Shown: positions 44,272 to 53,278, numbered from the stretch's first letter. The stretch is 64,000 nucleotides of DNA from Flavobacterium sp. (GCA_029946065.1 JAQSDU010000019.1:186001-250000), one strand, 5' to 3'. Program-made: numbers and translations. The notes: generated from the letters alone by a model not told the origin.

Positions 44272-44330
44272 GAATATTCCATTTTGCAATATTCGGTAAT
44301 ACTTTTTAATATTCCATTTAAGAATATTAA
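44272..44330 (-). promoter_or_regulatory. Paired operator-like palindromes upstream of the XRE gene
   Basis: Box A 44272-44294: gaatatt and aatattc separated by 9 nt. Box B 44306-44330: ttaatattc and gaatattaa separated by 7 nt. Both share the half-site aatattc and are 34-35 bp apart centre to centre. Suggests self-regulation by the XRE protein (inference). Confidence 0.55.
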
Positions 44331-44604
44331 TTTTTTATATAATGAGTTAAGAAGAATAGTTTTAGTTACTGTAAGCCCAAATATTAACTATTGCAATATG
44401 TTGCGTACTGCTTTCCGCATACATTTAGCACATATTTTGTAGCTGTTATATATTTTGTTGTTTTTAATATAAAAGTGCTTTAAAACTCTTGAAACAAGCG
44501 GCATAGTTGGCTTTAAAATAAATACTGTTATATTTTTCTTGTTGCATTTTGCACTTTCAGCATTATCGACATTTTAAAATGCTGAAAGTGTTGAAAGTGC
44601 GGAC
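44331..44604. other. Gene-free remainder of the 345-bp gap between XRE and DUF3987 genes
   Basis: Very A/T-rich, no open frame. A direct/inverted pair gcactttcagcatt and aatgctgaaagtg (44550-44600) forms a hairpin on the far side: cactttcagcatt / aatgctgaaagtg, perfect 13-bp arms 44552-44564 and 44577-44589, which may terminate the DUF3987 gene. Confidence 0.5.
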
Positions 44605-45972
44605 TTATGTTTTTATTTTTTTTGCATAATAACCGTGCCGTATATGGCTAAATAGAATATTATCATTTATAAAATCTTTTACTCTTCTTTCGGGCAATAC
44701 ATATTTAGCTCCCATGGCGATTGCTTCTGAAGTTGTAAATTCGTTATTTAATGAATTGTAAAGGCTTTTCTTATTTTCTGGCAACGTTGAAAGATAGTTA
44801 GCTGGATTTTGAATTATCTCTAAAACCTTGAAAGAGCAATTAATGTAATAGAGGCATAATTTCTTTGCTCCTTCGACCGCTCTAATCTCAATATTATCAC
44901 TATTTGGATTTTCCATAATCTGAAGTATTATTGCTAAACGAATAAAGTGACTGTCATATTTTGACACTATTTCTCCCTTAATGTTATCAAGATGCTCATT
45001 CACTAATGAGCAATTCTCTTCTTGCCATTGATAAAAGAAAGCTTTTGCATCAGGAGTCCAATTCAGTATTTTGCTATTAATACAACTGTTTATCTCTGCA
45101 ACATTCGTGTTTTCGATGTAGTCTTCGATAAATTTGGCATAGCGTTTAATTATAACATCATTTAACTCATTGTCATTTATGGGTTTTTTAACGACAGATT
45201 CAGGATATGCAAATAAGAATCTTTGAAAGAACCCATTGTCCAGTTTTTGCATCGGGAACACCTTACTTAACATACGTGGTTGTAAACCACCAATAACTGA
45301 TAAGAAAGGGGTTTTTATCAACAATGGAATCGGAGTACCTACTCTATCACTTGTTATGGGTTGATTGCTCCATATAGTCAAGTAGTTACTTATCTGGTCT
45401 CCATTAGAATAATTATTCATTCCCTCAAAAAATGTAGCCATTTCATCACTTAAAACCGAACAACCTCTCGGGTTTTCATTTAATCTTTTATTTAACGCTT
45501 CGGGAGTGAAGTTTGTTAAAACGTGTTTTTTTAAGATTGGCTCTTCAATTTCAGTAACTTTTAATTTCTCTCCTTTTGAAAGTTTTTCGTACTTGATGAA
45601 TTTTTTATATTCTACAACATAATTGTCGTGGTTTCTTTTATCAACGTCTTTTAATGGTGTGAACATAGTGTTTATGGGATGTGTTTTGTTTGCTCCTGCA
45701 TTCCCAATCAGACAAGCATAAAATGAGGCGTACTCAAACCAGTTGTTTTTTACCTTCACTTTTACACTTGTTCCTATCATAGTAGAAATTGCTATTATCA
45801 TAGCTGTTGCTGAATAATCGACAGGAAAATTCAAGGTGTCATTTAAGTCAAAAATTAATTCCTTAAAAGTAGTCGCAATCACATCGATAGGGAATTCATT
45901 TTGCTTCTCGAAGTTTTCTGTGTGGAGTTCTGAATTGTTCACCATGATTATCGTTTTAACAATGTCAGACAT
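44605..45972 (-). CDS. DUF3987-family protein (mobile-element replication type)
   Basis: About 455 residues. FYACLIGNAGANKTHPINTMF resembles a P-loop (GNAGANKT with Asn where Gly is usual). Other marks: VLSDEMATFFEGMNNYSNGDQISNYLTIWSN, LSVIGGLQPRML, and DNGFFQRFLFAYPE, typical of DUF3987, which is common in phages and Bacteroidota elements and often works beside primase/helicase genes. Start: ATG 45972 overlaps the HTH gene by 25 bp; ATG 45945, 2 bp after the HTH stop, is equally plausible. Confidence 0.8.
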   Translation of the reverse strand: MSDIVKTIIMVNNSELHTENFEKQNEFPIDVIATTFKELIFDLNDTLNFPVDYSATAMIIAISTMIGTSVKVKVKNNWFEYASFYACLIGNAGANKTHPINTMFTPLKDVDKRNHDNYVVEYKKFIKYEKLSKGEKLKVTEIEEPILKKHVLTNFTPEALNKRLNENPRGCSVLSDEMATFFEGMNNYSNGDQISNYLTIWSNQPITSDRVGTPIPLLIKTPFLSVIGGLQPRMLSKVFPMQKLDNGFFQRFLFAYPESVVKKPINDNELNDVIIKRYAKFIEDYIENTNVAEINSCINSKILNWTPDAKAFFYQWQEENCSLVNEHLDNIKGEIVSKYDSHFIRLAIILQIMENPNSDNIEIRAVEGAKKLCLYYINCSFKVLEIIQNPANYLSTLPENKKSLYNSLNNEFTTSEAIAMGAKYVLPERRVKDFINDNILFSHIRHGYYAKKIKT

Positions 45973-46229
45973 TCCAGTATTTCTGATTTTTTGTAATATC
46001 GGCGGTTACCAATTCCGTAGGCTTTTACTTTCCCCTTGTTCGTCCAATGCCAAAGAGTGCTGCTGTCGATTTGCAGAAATTTGCAAGTTTCCTCACGGGT
46101 TAAGAGTTCGTCGGGATCGGATGTGTTGAGGTCTTTCAGAAAGATGTCTAACTGACCTTTTACGCTTTTGTTGATTAGATCCGATAATTCTTCGGGACTT
46201 AAATTTTGAAGTAGAATAGAGTTTTGCAT
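45948..46229 (-). CDS. Helix-turn-helix (excisionase-like) protein
   Basis: 93 residues. The C-terminal half has TREETCKFLQIDSSTLWHWTNKGKVKAYGIGNRRYYKKSEI, a MerR/HTH_17-type DNA-binding domain as found in excisionases of Bacteroidota integrative elements. It sits directly before the DUF3987 gene and is leftward, in the same block as the integrase. Confidence 0.85.
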   Translation of the reverse strand: MQNSILLQNLSPEELSDLINKSVKGQLDIFLKDLNTSDPDELLTREETCKFLQIDSSTLWHWTNKGKVKAYGIGNRRYYKKSEILECLTLLKR

Positions 46230-46313
46230 GTGGCTTATCTTTTAAATTATAAGCCAAAGATATTTGGATGTGTTTGGTACTGTTTCCAGTACTAGTACTA
46301 TTAAAATACTGAT

Positions 46314-47003
46314 TTAAGATTCATCATCATCACTTAATTCAATTGTAAATTCCTGAATAATTGCGAGATGATTTTCTTGGCAATAGTTAATTATTTTTTT
46401 CATTTTTTCAGGGCTATTATATATATTTTTATCCCAATTTGTGTTTGATTTTGGGTATCTCTTCATTGTTGCCAAAATATATTTCTCATACTTTTTATCG
46501 CCAAGTTCGGCAGCTATTTTAGGAGCTGTATATCCTGCTTTAATGTCTTTTCTGTTTGCCGTATAATATTGTTCCATTTCTCCAGTCGCAAGTATTACCC
46601 CAACTTTAAACCATGCATGATTTTCATATGCCTTGCCTTTTACAGTTCGGATTTTCGAATGGTCGTTTTCAACCATTAGTTCCTCAATTCTATTTTCCAA
46701 AAATTTCTTATGATAGAAAAGATAATCTTGTTCATCTCCAGCAAGATTTTTACGGTCAGCATATTTGGCTAGTTCTGCTTCTATATATAATAGGTTTTCG
46801 TTTACCTGATTTAGATATTTTTCAAAATAGAAATCTCCCAATGAAGCTCTGGTTAGGTTTTCATCTTCCGAAAAGATATAATAAAGGTCTTTATATATTG
46901 TGTCTATAAAAGGAATAGGGGATGCGAATACCTTTAAATAATTGTTGTAAGCTTCTTTTTGATGAAAATGTTCTTCGCTTATCGAATCGTCATTGTTTCT
47001 CAT
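46314..47003 (-). CDS. Unknown island protein next to the integrase
   Basis: 229 residues, soluble, acidic ending (LSDDDES). No family recognised. Segments LTRASLGDFYFEKYLNQVNENLLYIEAEL and KFLENRIEELMVE are helical. KVGVILATGEMEQYY ... GYTAPKIAAELGDKKYEKYILATMKRYP resembles a HTH/wing order often seen in element-borne replication or regulatory proteins. It starts 9 bp after the integrase stop and is probably transcribed with it. Function not assigned. Confidence 0.7.
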   Translation of the reverse strand: MRNNDDSISEEHFHQKEAYNNYLKVFASPIPFIDTIYKDLYYIFSEDENLTRASLGDFYFEKYLNQVNENLLYIEAELAKYADRKNLAGDEQDYLFYHKKFLENRIEELMVENDHSKIRTVKGKAYENHAWFKVGVILATGEMEQYYTANRKDIKAGYTAPKIAAELGDKKYEKYILATMKRYPKSNTNWDKNIYNSPEKMKKIINYCQENHLAIIQEFTIELSDDDES

Positions 47004-47012
47004 TTTGTCAGT

Positions 47013-48266
47013 TTAGAAATAGTTAGCCAATTCCATTGCCAAATCTTTGTTGCTCTTTCCAATATACTTTAGAAACATTACTTCAGTACTATGACCAGTT
47101 GCAGCAATTAAAAATGAAGTTGGAATTTTACCGTAATGGTTTGTGGCAAATGAGCGCCTACCAATATGTGAGGTTACTAACTCCCATTTTTCAAATATAC
47201 CTGATTCTTTCCTATAAACCTTGCTGTTTTCTTCGGTTTCACTCTTTTTACTGCCGCTTATCTTATCATTAATTTCTCCAATCCGACAGACAGTTTTTAT
47301 GTACTCATTATACTTTTGGTCTGAAATTGAATAAGGGAATTTTCCGTCCTTTTTATCCAGGATTTCAATGACCTTTGAATGTAATGGAATAATCATTGTT
47401 TTGCCAGTCTTTTTTTGGGTAAATTCTATAAATGTCTTGCCGTTTTCCTTTCTGATTTGAGTATCAGTAAAACGCATAAAGTCCGAGATACGCTGGCCCG
47501 TGAAGCAGCTAATGATTAACCAGTCCCGTGCATTTTCCAAGCTTTCGGTTAACTTACTTTTCTCAATTTCCTGTATTTTTTTAAGCTCCTCCAAGCTCAG
47601 ATAAATACTATCTGTTTTTTCCTTATCCATTCGCAATCCATCCAGTTGCGGACTTGTCTCTAATCCTAGATAGCGGGCGTGTTTGCAAAAAGTCTTGATG
47701 TAAGCTAAATCTCTTTCGATAGTATTTTGAGAGTATTTTTCAGATTTGCAGTAATCCACAAATTCATTTTTGAAACTGTCGTTTACATCTTTTAATAAAA
47801 TTATCTTCTTCCGGAAGACTTGAAAGCGTTCCACTTTGTGCTTAGTAACTTTCAACTTTTTAATAAGACCTTCTTTTAATTCGTGCTTGCGGTAATCAAT
47901 ATAAAAGTCAATATATTCTATTAGTGCTGTCGGCGTTGCTTTTGCGTGCTGTACAGGGTTGTAGTAAAGGTCAACTTGATTTTGCAGCCATTCCTTGTTT
48001 ATAGCTTTAGCATCAGTAGTTTTGTATGCTGCTAAAATATAATTCTCTAATTTGTTAAGTTCAGTCTTAACCTTGGTTTGTTCGTTAACTATTTCTATAT
48101 CTTTGGGGCGTTTCTGTTTATGTTGTTTACTCCAGTATTCTTTTGAAACTTCATACTTTGTATTTGCTCCGAAAACTAAATCAGTTTCGTTATAACGGTA
48201 CAATAATCTAAGTGATAAGTTAGCTAAAGGCTTTTTGGAACGATATAAAAAATTAATTGTGGCCAT
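47013..48266 (-). CDS. Tyrosine-type site-specific integrase
   Basis: 417 residues. N-terminal arm-binding region (INFLYRSKKPLANLSLRLLYRYNE) and SAM-like core-binding domain (about 115-205). Catalytic residues: Arg259 (CFTGQRISDF), His367 and Arg370 (TSHIGRRSFATNH), His392 (AATGHSTEV), Tyr401 (LKYIGKS). It reads leftward, away from the right att site, and would promote insertion of the island into the tRNA-Leu 3' end. Close to the Bacteroidota phage-integrase family. Confidence 0.93.
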   Translation of the reverse strand: MATINFLYRSKKPLANLSLRLLYRYNETDLVFGANTKYEVSKEYWSKQHKQKRPKDIEIVNEQTKVKTELNKLENYILAAYKTTDAKAINKEWLQNQVDLYYNPVQHAKATPTALIEYIDFYIDYRKHELKEGLIKKLKVTKHKVERFQVFRKKIILLKDVNDSFKNEFVDYCKSEKYSQNTIERDLAYIKTFCKHARYLGLETSPQLDGLRMDKEKTDSIYLSLEELKKIQEIEKSKLTESLENARDWLIISCFTGQRISDFMRFTDTQIRKENGKTFIEFTQKKTGKTMIIPLHSKVIEILDKKDGKFPYSISDQKYNEYIKTVCRIGEINDKISGSKKSETEENSKVYRKESGIFEKWELVTSHIGRRSFATNHYGKIPTSFLIAATGHSTEVMFLKYIGKSNKDLAMELANYF

Positions 48267-48306
48267 GATAATCAGGTATTTGATACCACAAACATAATAA
48301 AAAAAA

Positions 48307-48327
48307 TGTACGGTAATTGTACGGCTG
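48307..48327. repeat. Right inner repeat (possible integrase arm site)
   Basis: tgtacggtaattgtacggct plus g, matching the left inner repeat 38606-38626 in the same orientation except one base. It lies 40 bp upstream of the integrase start. Confidence 0.6.
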
Positions 48328-48464
48328 GACGAAAATTACTTCAAACCAATACCAATTACATCTAAATATAATTTTTAAAAAAGATTGGAAAGTATTGATT
48401 TTATTGATACTTTAGCAGCAGACACGGAGTTTTTTTGTTTTCAGCGTTTTGCATCATTGTGCTA

Positions 48465-48478
48465 CCGCTCTGAGTACA
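48465..48478. repeat. attR core: 14-bp direct repeat ccgctctgagtaca
   Basis: Second copy of the 38535-38548 sequence. No tRNA structure surrounds it on the left side; on the right stands the likely original tRNA-Leu terminator. Confidence 0.85.
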
Positions 48479-48480
48479 GA

Positions 48481-48512
48481 AAAAGCTTCAAACATTGTTT
48501 GGAGCTTTTTTG
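48481..48512 (+). terminator. Likely original tRNA-Leu terminator displaced by the island
   Basis: Imperfect stem aaaagcttcaaaca / tgtttggagctttt with T-run. It stands just after attR, the same distance from the 14-bp core as the island-borne terminator is at attL. Confidence 0.7.
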
Positions 48513-48560
48513 TTTTATGCCGGTTGGTAATTGTTATTTATAATTTGGAATTTTTAAGAC

Positions 48561-48905
48561 ATGGGGGCTTTTGTAATCAGTAAACGCTTTAACGACGAAT
48601 ATAAATTTGTTTTCACTTCGAGAAAGGGCAAGCCTATATTTTCAAGTACAAGTTATGAATTGAAATTTGAGTGTGAGGATGGAATTGCGTTGTTCAAAGA
48701 AAATATCGACAATTGCCAGTTTGTAAAGCACAAATCGGCATCGGGTAAATATTTCTTCAAACTGATGCTTAATGATGTGCTGTTTGCTATAAGCAGAAAG
48801 TATTCTACGGAGTTGATGTTGGCTAAAGGAATCAATGAAATAACAAAATATGCGGTAAAATCAGAGACGTTAGATTTTTCGGAAAGCGATTCTATTTTCG
48901 GGTAA
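48561..48905 (+). CDS. DUF1508 (YegP-like) protein
   Basis: 114 residues. Two tandem-like strand-helix units typical of DUF1508: FVISKRFNDEYKFVFTSRKGKPIFSSTSYELK ... and CQFVKHKSASGKYFFKLMLNDVLFAISRKYSTELMLAKGINEITK. Function unknown; small cytoplasmic family found widely. It is the first chromosomal gene after the island and converges with the Pro/Ala-rich lipoprotein gene. Confidence 0.85.
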   Translation: MGAFVISKRFNDEYKFVFTSRKGKPIFSSTSYELKFECEDGIALFKENIDNCQFVKHKSASGKYFFKLMLNDVLFAISRKYSTELMLAKGINEITKYAVKSETLDFSESDSIFG

Positions 48906-48929
48906 TTGGGCAAATAATAAGCATAAAAA

Positions 48930-48956
48930 AAGCCTTGCATTGCAAGGCTTGATTTT
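48930..48956. terminator. Bidirectional terminator
   Basis: Perfect stem aagccttgca / tgcaaggctt, T-run (gatttttt) on the plus strand and A-run (aaaaaa) on the left. It serves the DUF1508 gene and the lipoprotein gene. Confidence 0.8.
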
Positions 48957-48972
48957 TTCCGTAATTCGAAAA

Positions 48973-49182
48973 TTACTTAGCTGGAGTAGCAGCAGGAGCT
49001 TCAGCAGCAGGAGCTTCAGCAGCAGGAGCAGTAGCAGTTGTGTCAGCAGCAGGAGCTGGAGTTTCAACAGCTGGAGTTTCAACAGCAGGAGTTTCTTCTA
49101 CTGGAGTCTCAGCAGCTTTTTCTTTACAAGATACTACAGTTAATGCAGCGATAACAGCTAAACTTAAAAATACTTTTTTCAT
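48973..49182 (-). CDS. Small Pro/Ala-rich lipoprotein
   Basis: 69 residues. Signal and lipobox MKKVFLSLAVIAALTVVSCK, then a tail of PAVETPA and PAAEA repeats with no hydrophobic core. The DNA repeats a 15-bp unit (gcaggagcttcagca). Probably a surface- or periplasm-tethered disordered linker protein; no function known. The frame on the other strand is Ser-rich and not real. Confidence 0.8.
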   Translation of the reverse strand: MKKVFLSLAVIAALTVVSCKEKAAETPVEETPAVETPAVETPAPAADTTATAPAAEAPAAEAPAATPAK

Positions 49183-49398
49183 CTTACTTAATTATAAAAG
49201 GTTAATTATTAATTCGAGGCAAAGATATAAATTTTTTAATATGTAAAATTATTTTTCAATATTTTTTTAAAAAAAAATAAACTTTGCAACGCTAAAACAG
49301 TTTACAAGTACTGTGCCAAAAAATGATTTTTAAAAATAAAAATTAACTTTTTTTTACGAAAACGTTTAAGATTGTCAAACTTTCTCAATTTCAGCTTT

Positions 49399-51540
49399 TT
49401 ATTTCTTTTTTGGGTGTACTAATTTTAATTCTTCAATCAGGTTTTTTGCACCCGCATATTTATCTATAATGAAAAGCACATACCGAATATCCACCATAAC
49501 GTTCCTGCAAATCGCCGGATCGTAAAAAATATCGCTCATTGTGCCTTCCCAAACACGATCAAAATTCAAGCCAATCAGATTGCCTTTTGCATCAATCGCT
49601 GGGCTTCCAGAATTGCCGCCTGTAGTGTGATTGGTCCCAATAAAACAAACCGGCATTTTTTCGTTTTCGCCATATTGGCCGTAGTCCTTATTATTATACA
49701 ATTCAATCAGCTTCGCCGGAATATCAAATTCATAATCGCCCGGAATATATTTTTCCATGGCGCCGTCAAGATACGTCATCGATGTATAAACCGTCGCGTC
49801 TTTCGGCTCATACCCTTTCACTTTTCCATAAGTCACACGCAAAGTACTGTTGGCATCAGGAAACATCCGCGCATTTTTATTCAGTTCCAATTGCGCTTTC
49901 ATGTACGTGCGTTGCAAGGTTGTAATTTTCAAATTCAATTCGTCGTATTTCGGAGCCACATTTTTAAAATAATCATCGGCAATATTTTTCACCAGTTTAA
50001 AAGCCTTGTCGTTATTAAGATTCGTCAAAATGGCTTTGCTGTCGCCAGTCAATAATTCTTTTAATCCGGAATAGCTTACAATTTTCGATTGCTCATAAAT
50101 CTCGACAGATAATTTTTTCGAATCGATGCCCGAAAGACTTGAAGGCAAAAATTGCTTTGGGGATTTATTCGCATACAAATCAATTAACTGTTCAAAAACT
50201 TTTTCGTCAACAGATGCATTGAAATCCTTATAGAAATCGCCCAATCCATTGACTAAATTGTTTTTCCTGTCCGTAAAAGCCTGCTCGCCTTTTGTATTGT
50301 AAAGCTGCTCCAACTGATACAATTTATAAGTCGTACTCAATAATTCGGTGTTACGCAAAATCACTTCCGTGAAATAATCGCGTGCCAATGCATAAGGTGC
50401 AATTTCGGTGTAATTTTTTTCGAAATCCGAAAGTAAGTTGCCATATTCTGCTTGCTTTTTTAATCGGGTGATATTGTTCGAAAAAACCAGTTCCTGGTGC
50501 CGTTTGATGGCGACAGCCCCCGATTTTTTTAAGCCTTGCGTTTCACCAATCCATTTTTTCCAGTAATTGGCAACGCTGGCGTATTTCGATGCGTATTGGA
50601 TTTTTATCGCATTGTCTTTTCGCATAAAACCGTCTTCGACCTTGAGTGCACGGTCACGAATTTCAATTTTCGCCGGATTCAGTTCTTTTACGATTTGCTC
50701 AATGGCAACCGCCGGAAGATATTCGGTAGTTTTTCCCGGATAACCAAAAACGAGCGTAAAATCGTCTTCTTTCACGCCGTCAAGTGAAATCGGAAGAAAA
50801 CTTTTCGGTACATAAGGCACATTGTCTTTCGAGTAAGTTGCCGGACGATTGTTCTTGTCGGCATAAATCCTAAAAAGCGAAAAATCGCCCGTATGACGCG
50901 GCCAAACCCAGTTGTCGGTATCAGAACCAAATTTTCCAATTAACGACGGCGGCGCACCAACCAAACGGATATCTTTATAGGTTTCGGTCACAAAAAGCAT
51001 ATATTGGTTGCCTTCGTAGAAAGTACGAATCTTATTTTCCTGCCAGTCTTCTTTCTTGAATGAAGCGGTCAGCGCCGTAATGTTTTCCTGGATTTTCGCT
51101 TGCTTTTCCTTTTCGGATGGCAATGCGTCAACGCCTGCGAGCACCTGCGTCGTTACATCATCGATTTTTACAATGAAAGTGACAACCATGCCTTCGTTCG
51201 GCAATTCGTCTTCCATTTTATAAGCCCAAAAACCGTCAGTCAAGTAGTCGTGTTCGGTTGAAGAGTGATTCTGAATCGCATCAAATCCGCAATGGTGGTT
51301 CGTTAAAAGCAAGCCTTTCGGCGAAATAACCTCCGATGTACAACCTCCGTTGAATTGCGGCACGGCATCTTTCAAACTTGATTTATTAACATCATAAATA
51401 TCCGAAGCCGACATTTTCATGCCAAGCGCTTTCATTTCTTTTTCGTTCATGCCTTGCAAAAGCGACGGAATCCACATGCCGCCTTGTTGCGCTTGAACAG
51501 AAATGACGAATAATAAAAGTAGTAATTTTAAGTTTTTCAT
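49399..51540 (-). CDS. S46 family dipeptidyl-peptidase (DPP11-like)
   Basis: 713 residues: signal peptide (LKLLLLLFVISVQAQQ), catalytic His in TNHHCGFDAIQ (about 82-83), catalytic Ser in TGGNSGSPAIDAKG. After it, NFDRVWE has Arg where DPP11-type enzymes have Arg (DPP7 types have Gly), which suggests preference for Asp/Glu at P1. Cell-envelope peptidases of this family release dipeptides from oligopeptides and are typical of Bacteroidota that live on protein. The gene follows the GNAT gene by 2 bp. Confidence 0.93.
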   Translation of the reverse strand: MKNLKLLLLLFVISVQAQQGGMWIPSLLQGMNEKEMKALGMKMSASDIYDVNKSSLKDAVPQFNGGCTSEVISPKGLLLTNHHCGFDAIQNHSSTEHDYLTDGFWAYKMEDELPNEGMVVTFIVKIDDVTTQVLAGVDALPSEKEKQAKIQENITALTASFKKEDWQENKIRTFYEGNQYMLFVTETYKDIRLVGAPPSLIGKFGSDTDNWVWPRHTGDFSLFRIYADKNNRPATYSKDNVPYVPKSFLPISLDGVKEDDFTLVFGYPGKTTEYLPAVAIEQIVKELNPAKIEIRDRALKVEDGFMRKDNAIKIQYASKYASVANYWKKWIGETQGLKKSGAVAIKRHQELVFSNNITRLKKQAEYGNLLSDFEKNYTEIAPYALARDYFTEVILRNTELLSTTYKLYQLEQLYNTKGEQAFTDRKNNLVNGLGDFYKDFNASVDEKVFEQLIDLYANKSPKQFLPSSLSGIDSKKLSVEIYEQSKIVSYSGLKELLTGDSKAILTNLNNDKAFKLVKNIADDYFKNVAPKYDELNLKITTLQRTYMKAQLELNKNARMFPDANSTLRVTYGKVKGYEPKDATVYTSMTYLDGAMEKYIPGDYEFDIPAKLIELYNNKDYGQYGENEKMPVCFIGTNHTTGGNSGSPAIDAKGNLIGLNFDRVWEGTMSDIFYDPAICRNVMVDIRYVLFIIDKYAGAKNLIEELKLVHPKKK

Positions 51541-51542
51541 AA

Positions 51543-52004
51543 TTATTGGACTTTATATTTCATAATGTTGCGCTTGTGCAGCTCAAATCCGGTCGCAAGA
51601 TATAATTTTTGAGCGGTTGAATTGTGGTTTTCGACTTCCAGATAAAGCAATTTTAACGATAATTTAGCGGCTTCGGCTTTTAAAAAAGCGATGGATGTTT
51701 TTCCGATGCCTTTTCCGCGATGGCTTTCCTTAATGTATAATTCGTCAATGAATGCGATTGTCCCGCCATATTCGAAGCTGAAAACGAAAGTAAGAATTGC
51801 ATAACCGGCAATTTTTGGAATTCCTTTTTCATCGGAATGACAAATCAGCCAACCTTTTCCATGATTTTTATTCGAAATAAATTCAGAAAAAAGCAATTTC
51901 GATTTTTCAACGTCAATCGGGTAACTGTCGATGGCATAAAATTCCTGCATCATTTCCACAATAATCGGAATGTCGGAAACTTCGAGTGGCTTAAAGGTTG
52001 TCAT
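51543..52004 (-). CDS. GNAT family N-acetyltransferase
   Basis: 153 residues. GNAT fold with the acetyl-CoA motif ESHRGKGIGKTSIAFLKAEA and the following LKLLYLEVENHNSTAQKLYLATGFE. Substrate unknown. The gene overlaps the waaA stop region by 14 bp and lies 2 bp before the S46 gene, so the three form a leftward unit. Confidence 0.9.
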   Translation of the reverse strand: MTTFKPLEVSDIPIIVEMMQEFYAIDSYPIDVEKSKLLFSEFISNKNHGKGWLICHSDEKGIPKIAGYAILTFVFSFEYGGTIAFIDELYIKESHRGKGIGKTSIAFLKAEAAKLSLKLLYLEVENHNSTAQKLYLATGFELHKRNIMKYKVQ

Positions 52005-53232
52005 TGGAAATATGAGCCATTATAATGGCAGTTGCGTTTTTATTCATTTCCACGAAAGTGGCGCAAATATGGCCTTTTTCCAATCGTTCGTCTTCGTTTT
52101 GAATAAGGTGTGAAAGTGTTTCTTCGAGTTCTTTTTTGTTTTTAACAGAAATGCAGCCGCCCATGTTTACGAGCGCAACTGCTTCTGAAAATTTCTGATA
52201 ATTAGGCCCGATAACCACCGGAATTCCAAAAGTCGCTGGCTCCAAAATGTTGTGTAGCCCCGAAGATCCGAAACCACCGCCCACATACGCAATGTCGCCA
52301 TAACTATAGATTTTTGTCAAAATGCCAATCGTATCCGCGATAAAAACTTCGTAACTTGATAAATCCAGATTTTCTTTTTCAGAAAATAATATTGTTTTTT
52401 TAGAAATGCTGTTTTTCAATTCTTGAATTTGTTCCGCTTTTATGTTATGTGGTGCAATGATGAATTTCACGTCAAACGGATTTTTATTGATGAAATCGAT
52501 CAATTGACTTTCGTCTTTTGGCCACGAACTTCCGATGACAACGGTTAGTTTTTCTGCTTTAAAATTCTCAATGAAATCAAGAGAATTGTCGCGTTCTAGG
52601 ATTTTTATTACGCGGTCAAAACGTGTATCGCCGCTGATTTTTACATTCTGAAAACCGATTTGCTGCAAAAGCTGTTTTGAACTTTCATTTTGAACAAAAA
52701 AGTAGCTGAAGGTTTCGAGAGCATTTCTGTAAAAACCGCCGTACCATTTAAAAAAAACCTGATTGTCACGAAATATTCCAGAAATCAAATACGTTGGAAT
52801 ATTTTGTCTTTTGATTTCGTTCAGATAATTCGGCCAGAATTCATATTTAATAAAGAAAATTATTTCCGGATGTGCCAGTTTCAGGAATTTTTGAACATTA
52901 GATTTTGTGTCTAATGGCAAGTAAACCGTAACATCTGCGACAGTATTATGCTTCCTAATTTCATAACCTGAAGGAGAAAAAAACGTTACTATGATTTTAT
53001 GATTAGGAAATTGCTCACGCAGTTTTTCAATAACAGGAAGTCCTTGTTCAAACTCGCCCAGCGAAGCCGAATGCAGCCAGATCGTTTTGTCTGAGGGTTT
53101 TATTTTTTGGGATAAAGTGGTGAAAACAGTTTTTCTACCATCGACAAAAAGCCTGATTTTCGGACTAAAAAGCGCCACGATTTTCAGCAGTTGCGAAGCG
53201 AGGATTGCCACTAAATTATAGAGAAAAATCAT
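51991..53232 (-). CDS. waaA: 3-deoxy-D-manno-octulosonic acid transferase
   Basis: 413 residues. An N-terminal membrane anchor (YNLVAILASQLLKIVALFS), WLHSASLGEFEQGLPVIEKL, KYEFWPNYL, VIGSSWPKDESQLIDF, FIIAPHNIKAEQI, and GGGFGSSGLHNILEPATFGIPVVIGPNY. This is the GT30 Kdo-transferase pattern (waaA/kdtA), which attaches Kdo to lipid A precursor. Length is normal. It is divergent from the DegT-type gene. Confidence 0.93.
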   Translation of the reverse strand: MIFLYNLVAILASQLLKIVALFSPKIRLFVDGRKTVFTTLSQKIKPSDKTIWLHSASLGEFEQGLPVIEKLREQFPNHKIIVTFFSPSGYEIRKHNTVADVTVYLPLDTKSNVQKFLKLAHPEIIFFIKYEFWPNYLNEIKRQNIPTYLISGIFRDNQVFFKWYGGFYRNALETFSYFFVQNESSKQLLQQIGFQNVKISGDTRFDRVIKILERDNSLDFIENFKAEKLTVVIGSSWPKDESQLIDFINKNPFDVKFIIAPHNIKAEQIQELKNSISKKTILFSEKENLDLSSYEVFIADTIGILTKIYSYGDIAYVGGGFGSSGLHNILEPATFGIPVVIGPNYQKFSEAVALVNMGGCISVKNKKELEETLSHLIQNEDERLEKGHICATFVEMNKNATAIIMAHISNDNL

Positions 53233-53278
53233 GCTTGAAATTTTGTGTGGCTAAATTACGCAGATAAACTTAATTTCA

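Larger units (their letters stand above)
38535..48478. mobile_element. Integrative genomic island in tRNA-Leu(TAA)
   Basis: Evidence: a 14-bp direct repeat at both ends, one in the tRNA 3' end; a tyrosine integrase gene next to the right end; an excisionase-like HTH gene and a DUF3987 gene; a 21-bp near-identical inner repeat at both ends (38606-38626, 48307-48327); and A/T-richer cargo. The tRNA's likely original terminator stands right of attR (48481-48512), while the island brings a look-alike one to attL. No relaxase, conjugation or phage structural gene is visible, so it is an integrative element that is not self-transmissible, or a satellite. Cargo: a five-gene methylase/kinase/caspase-like operon plus two unknown proteins. 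Confidence 0.85.

Noticed and set aside
38535..48478. Prophage
   Set aside because: No capsid, tail, terminase or lysis gene; only integrase, HTH and DUF3987 plus cargo.
48940..49143. Ser/Arg-rich plus-strand frame over the lipoprotein gene
   Set aside because: Antisense of the Pro/Ala repeat coding DNA.
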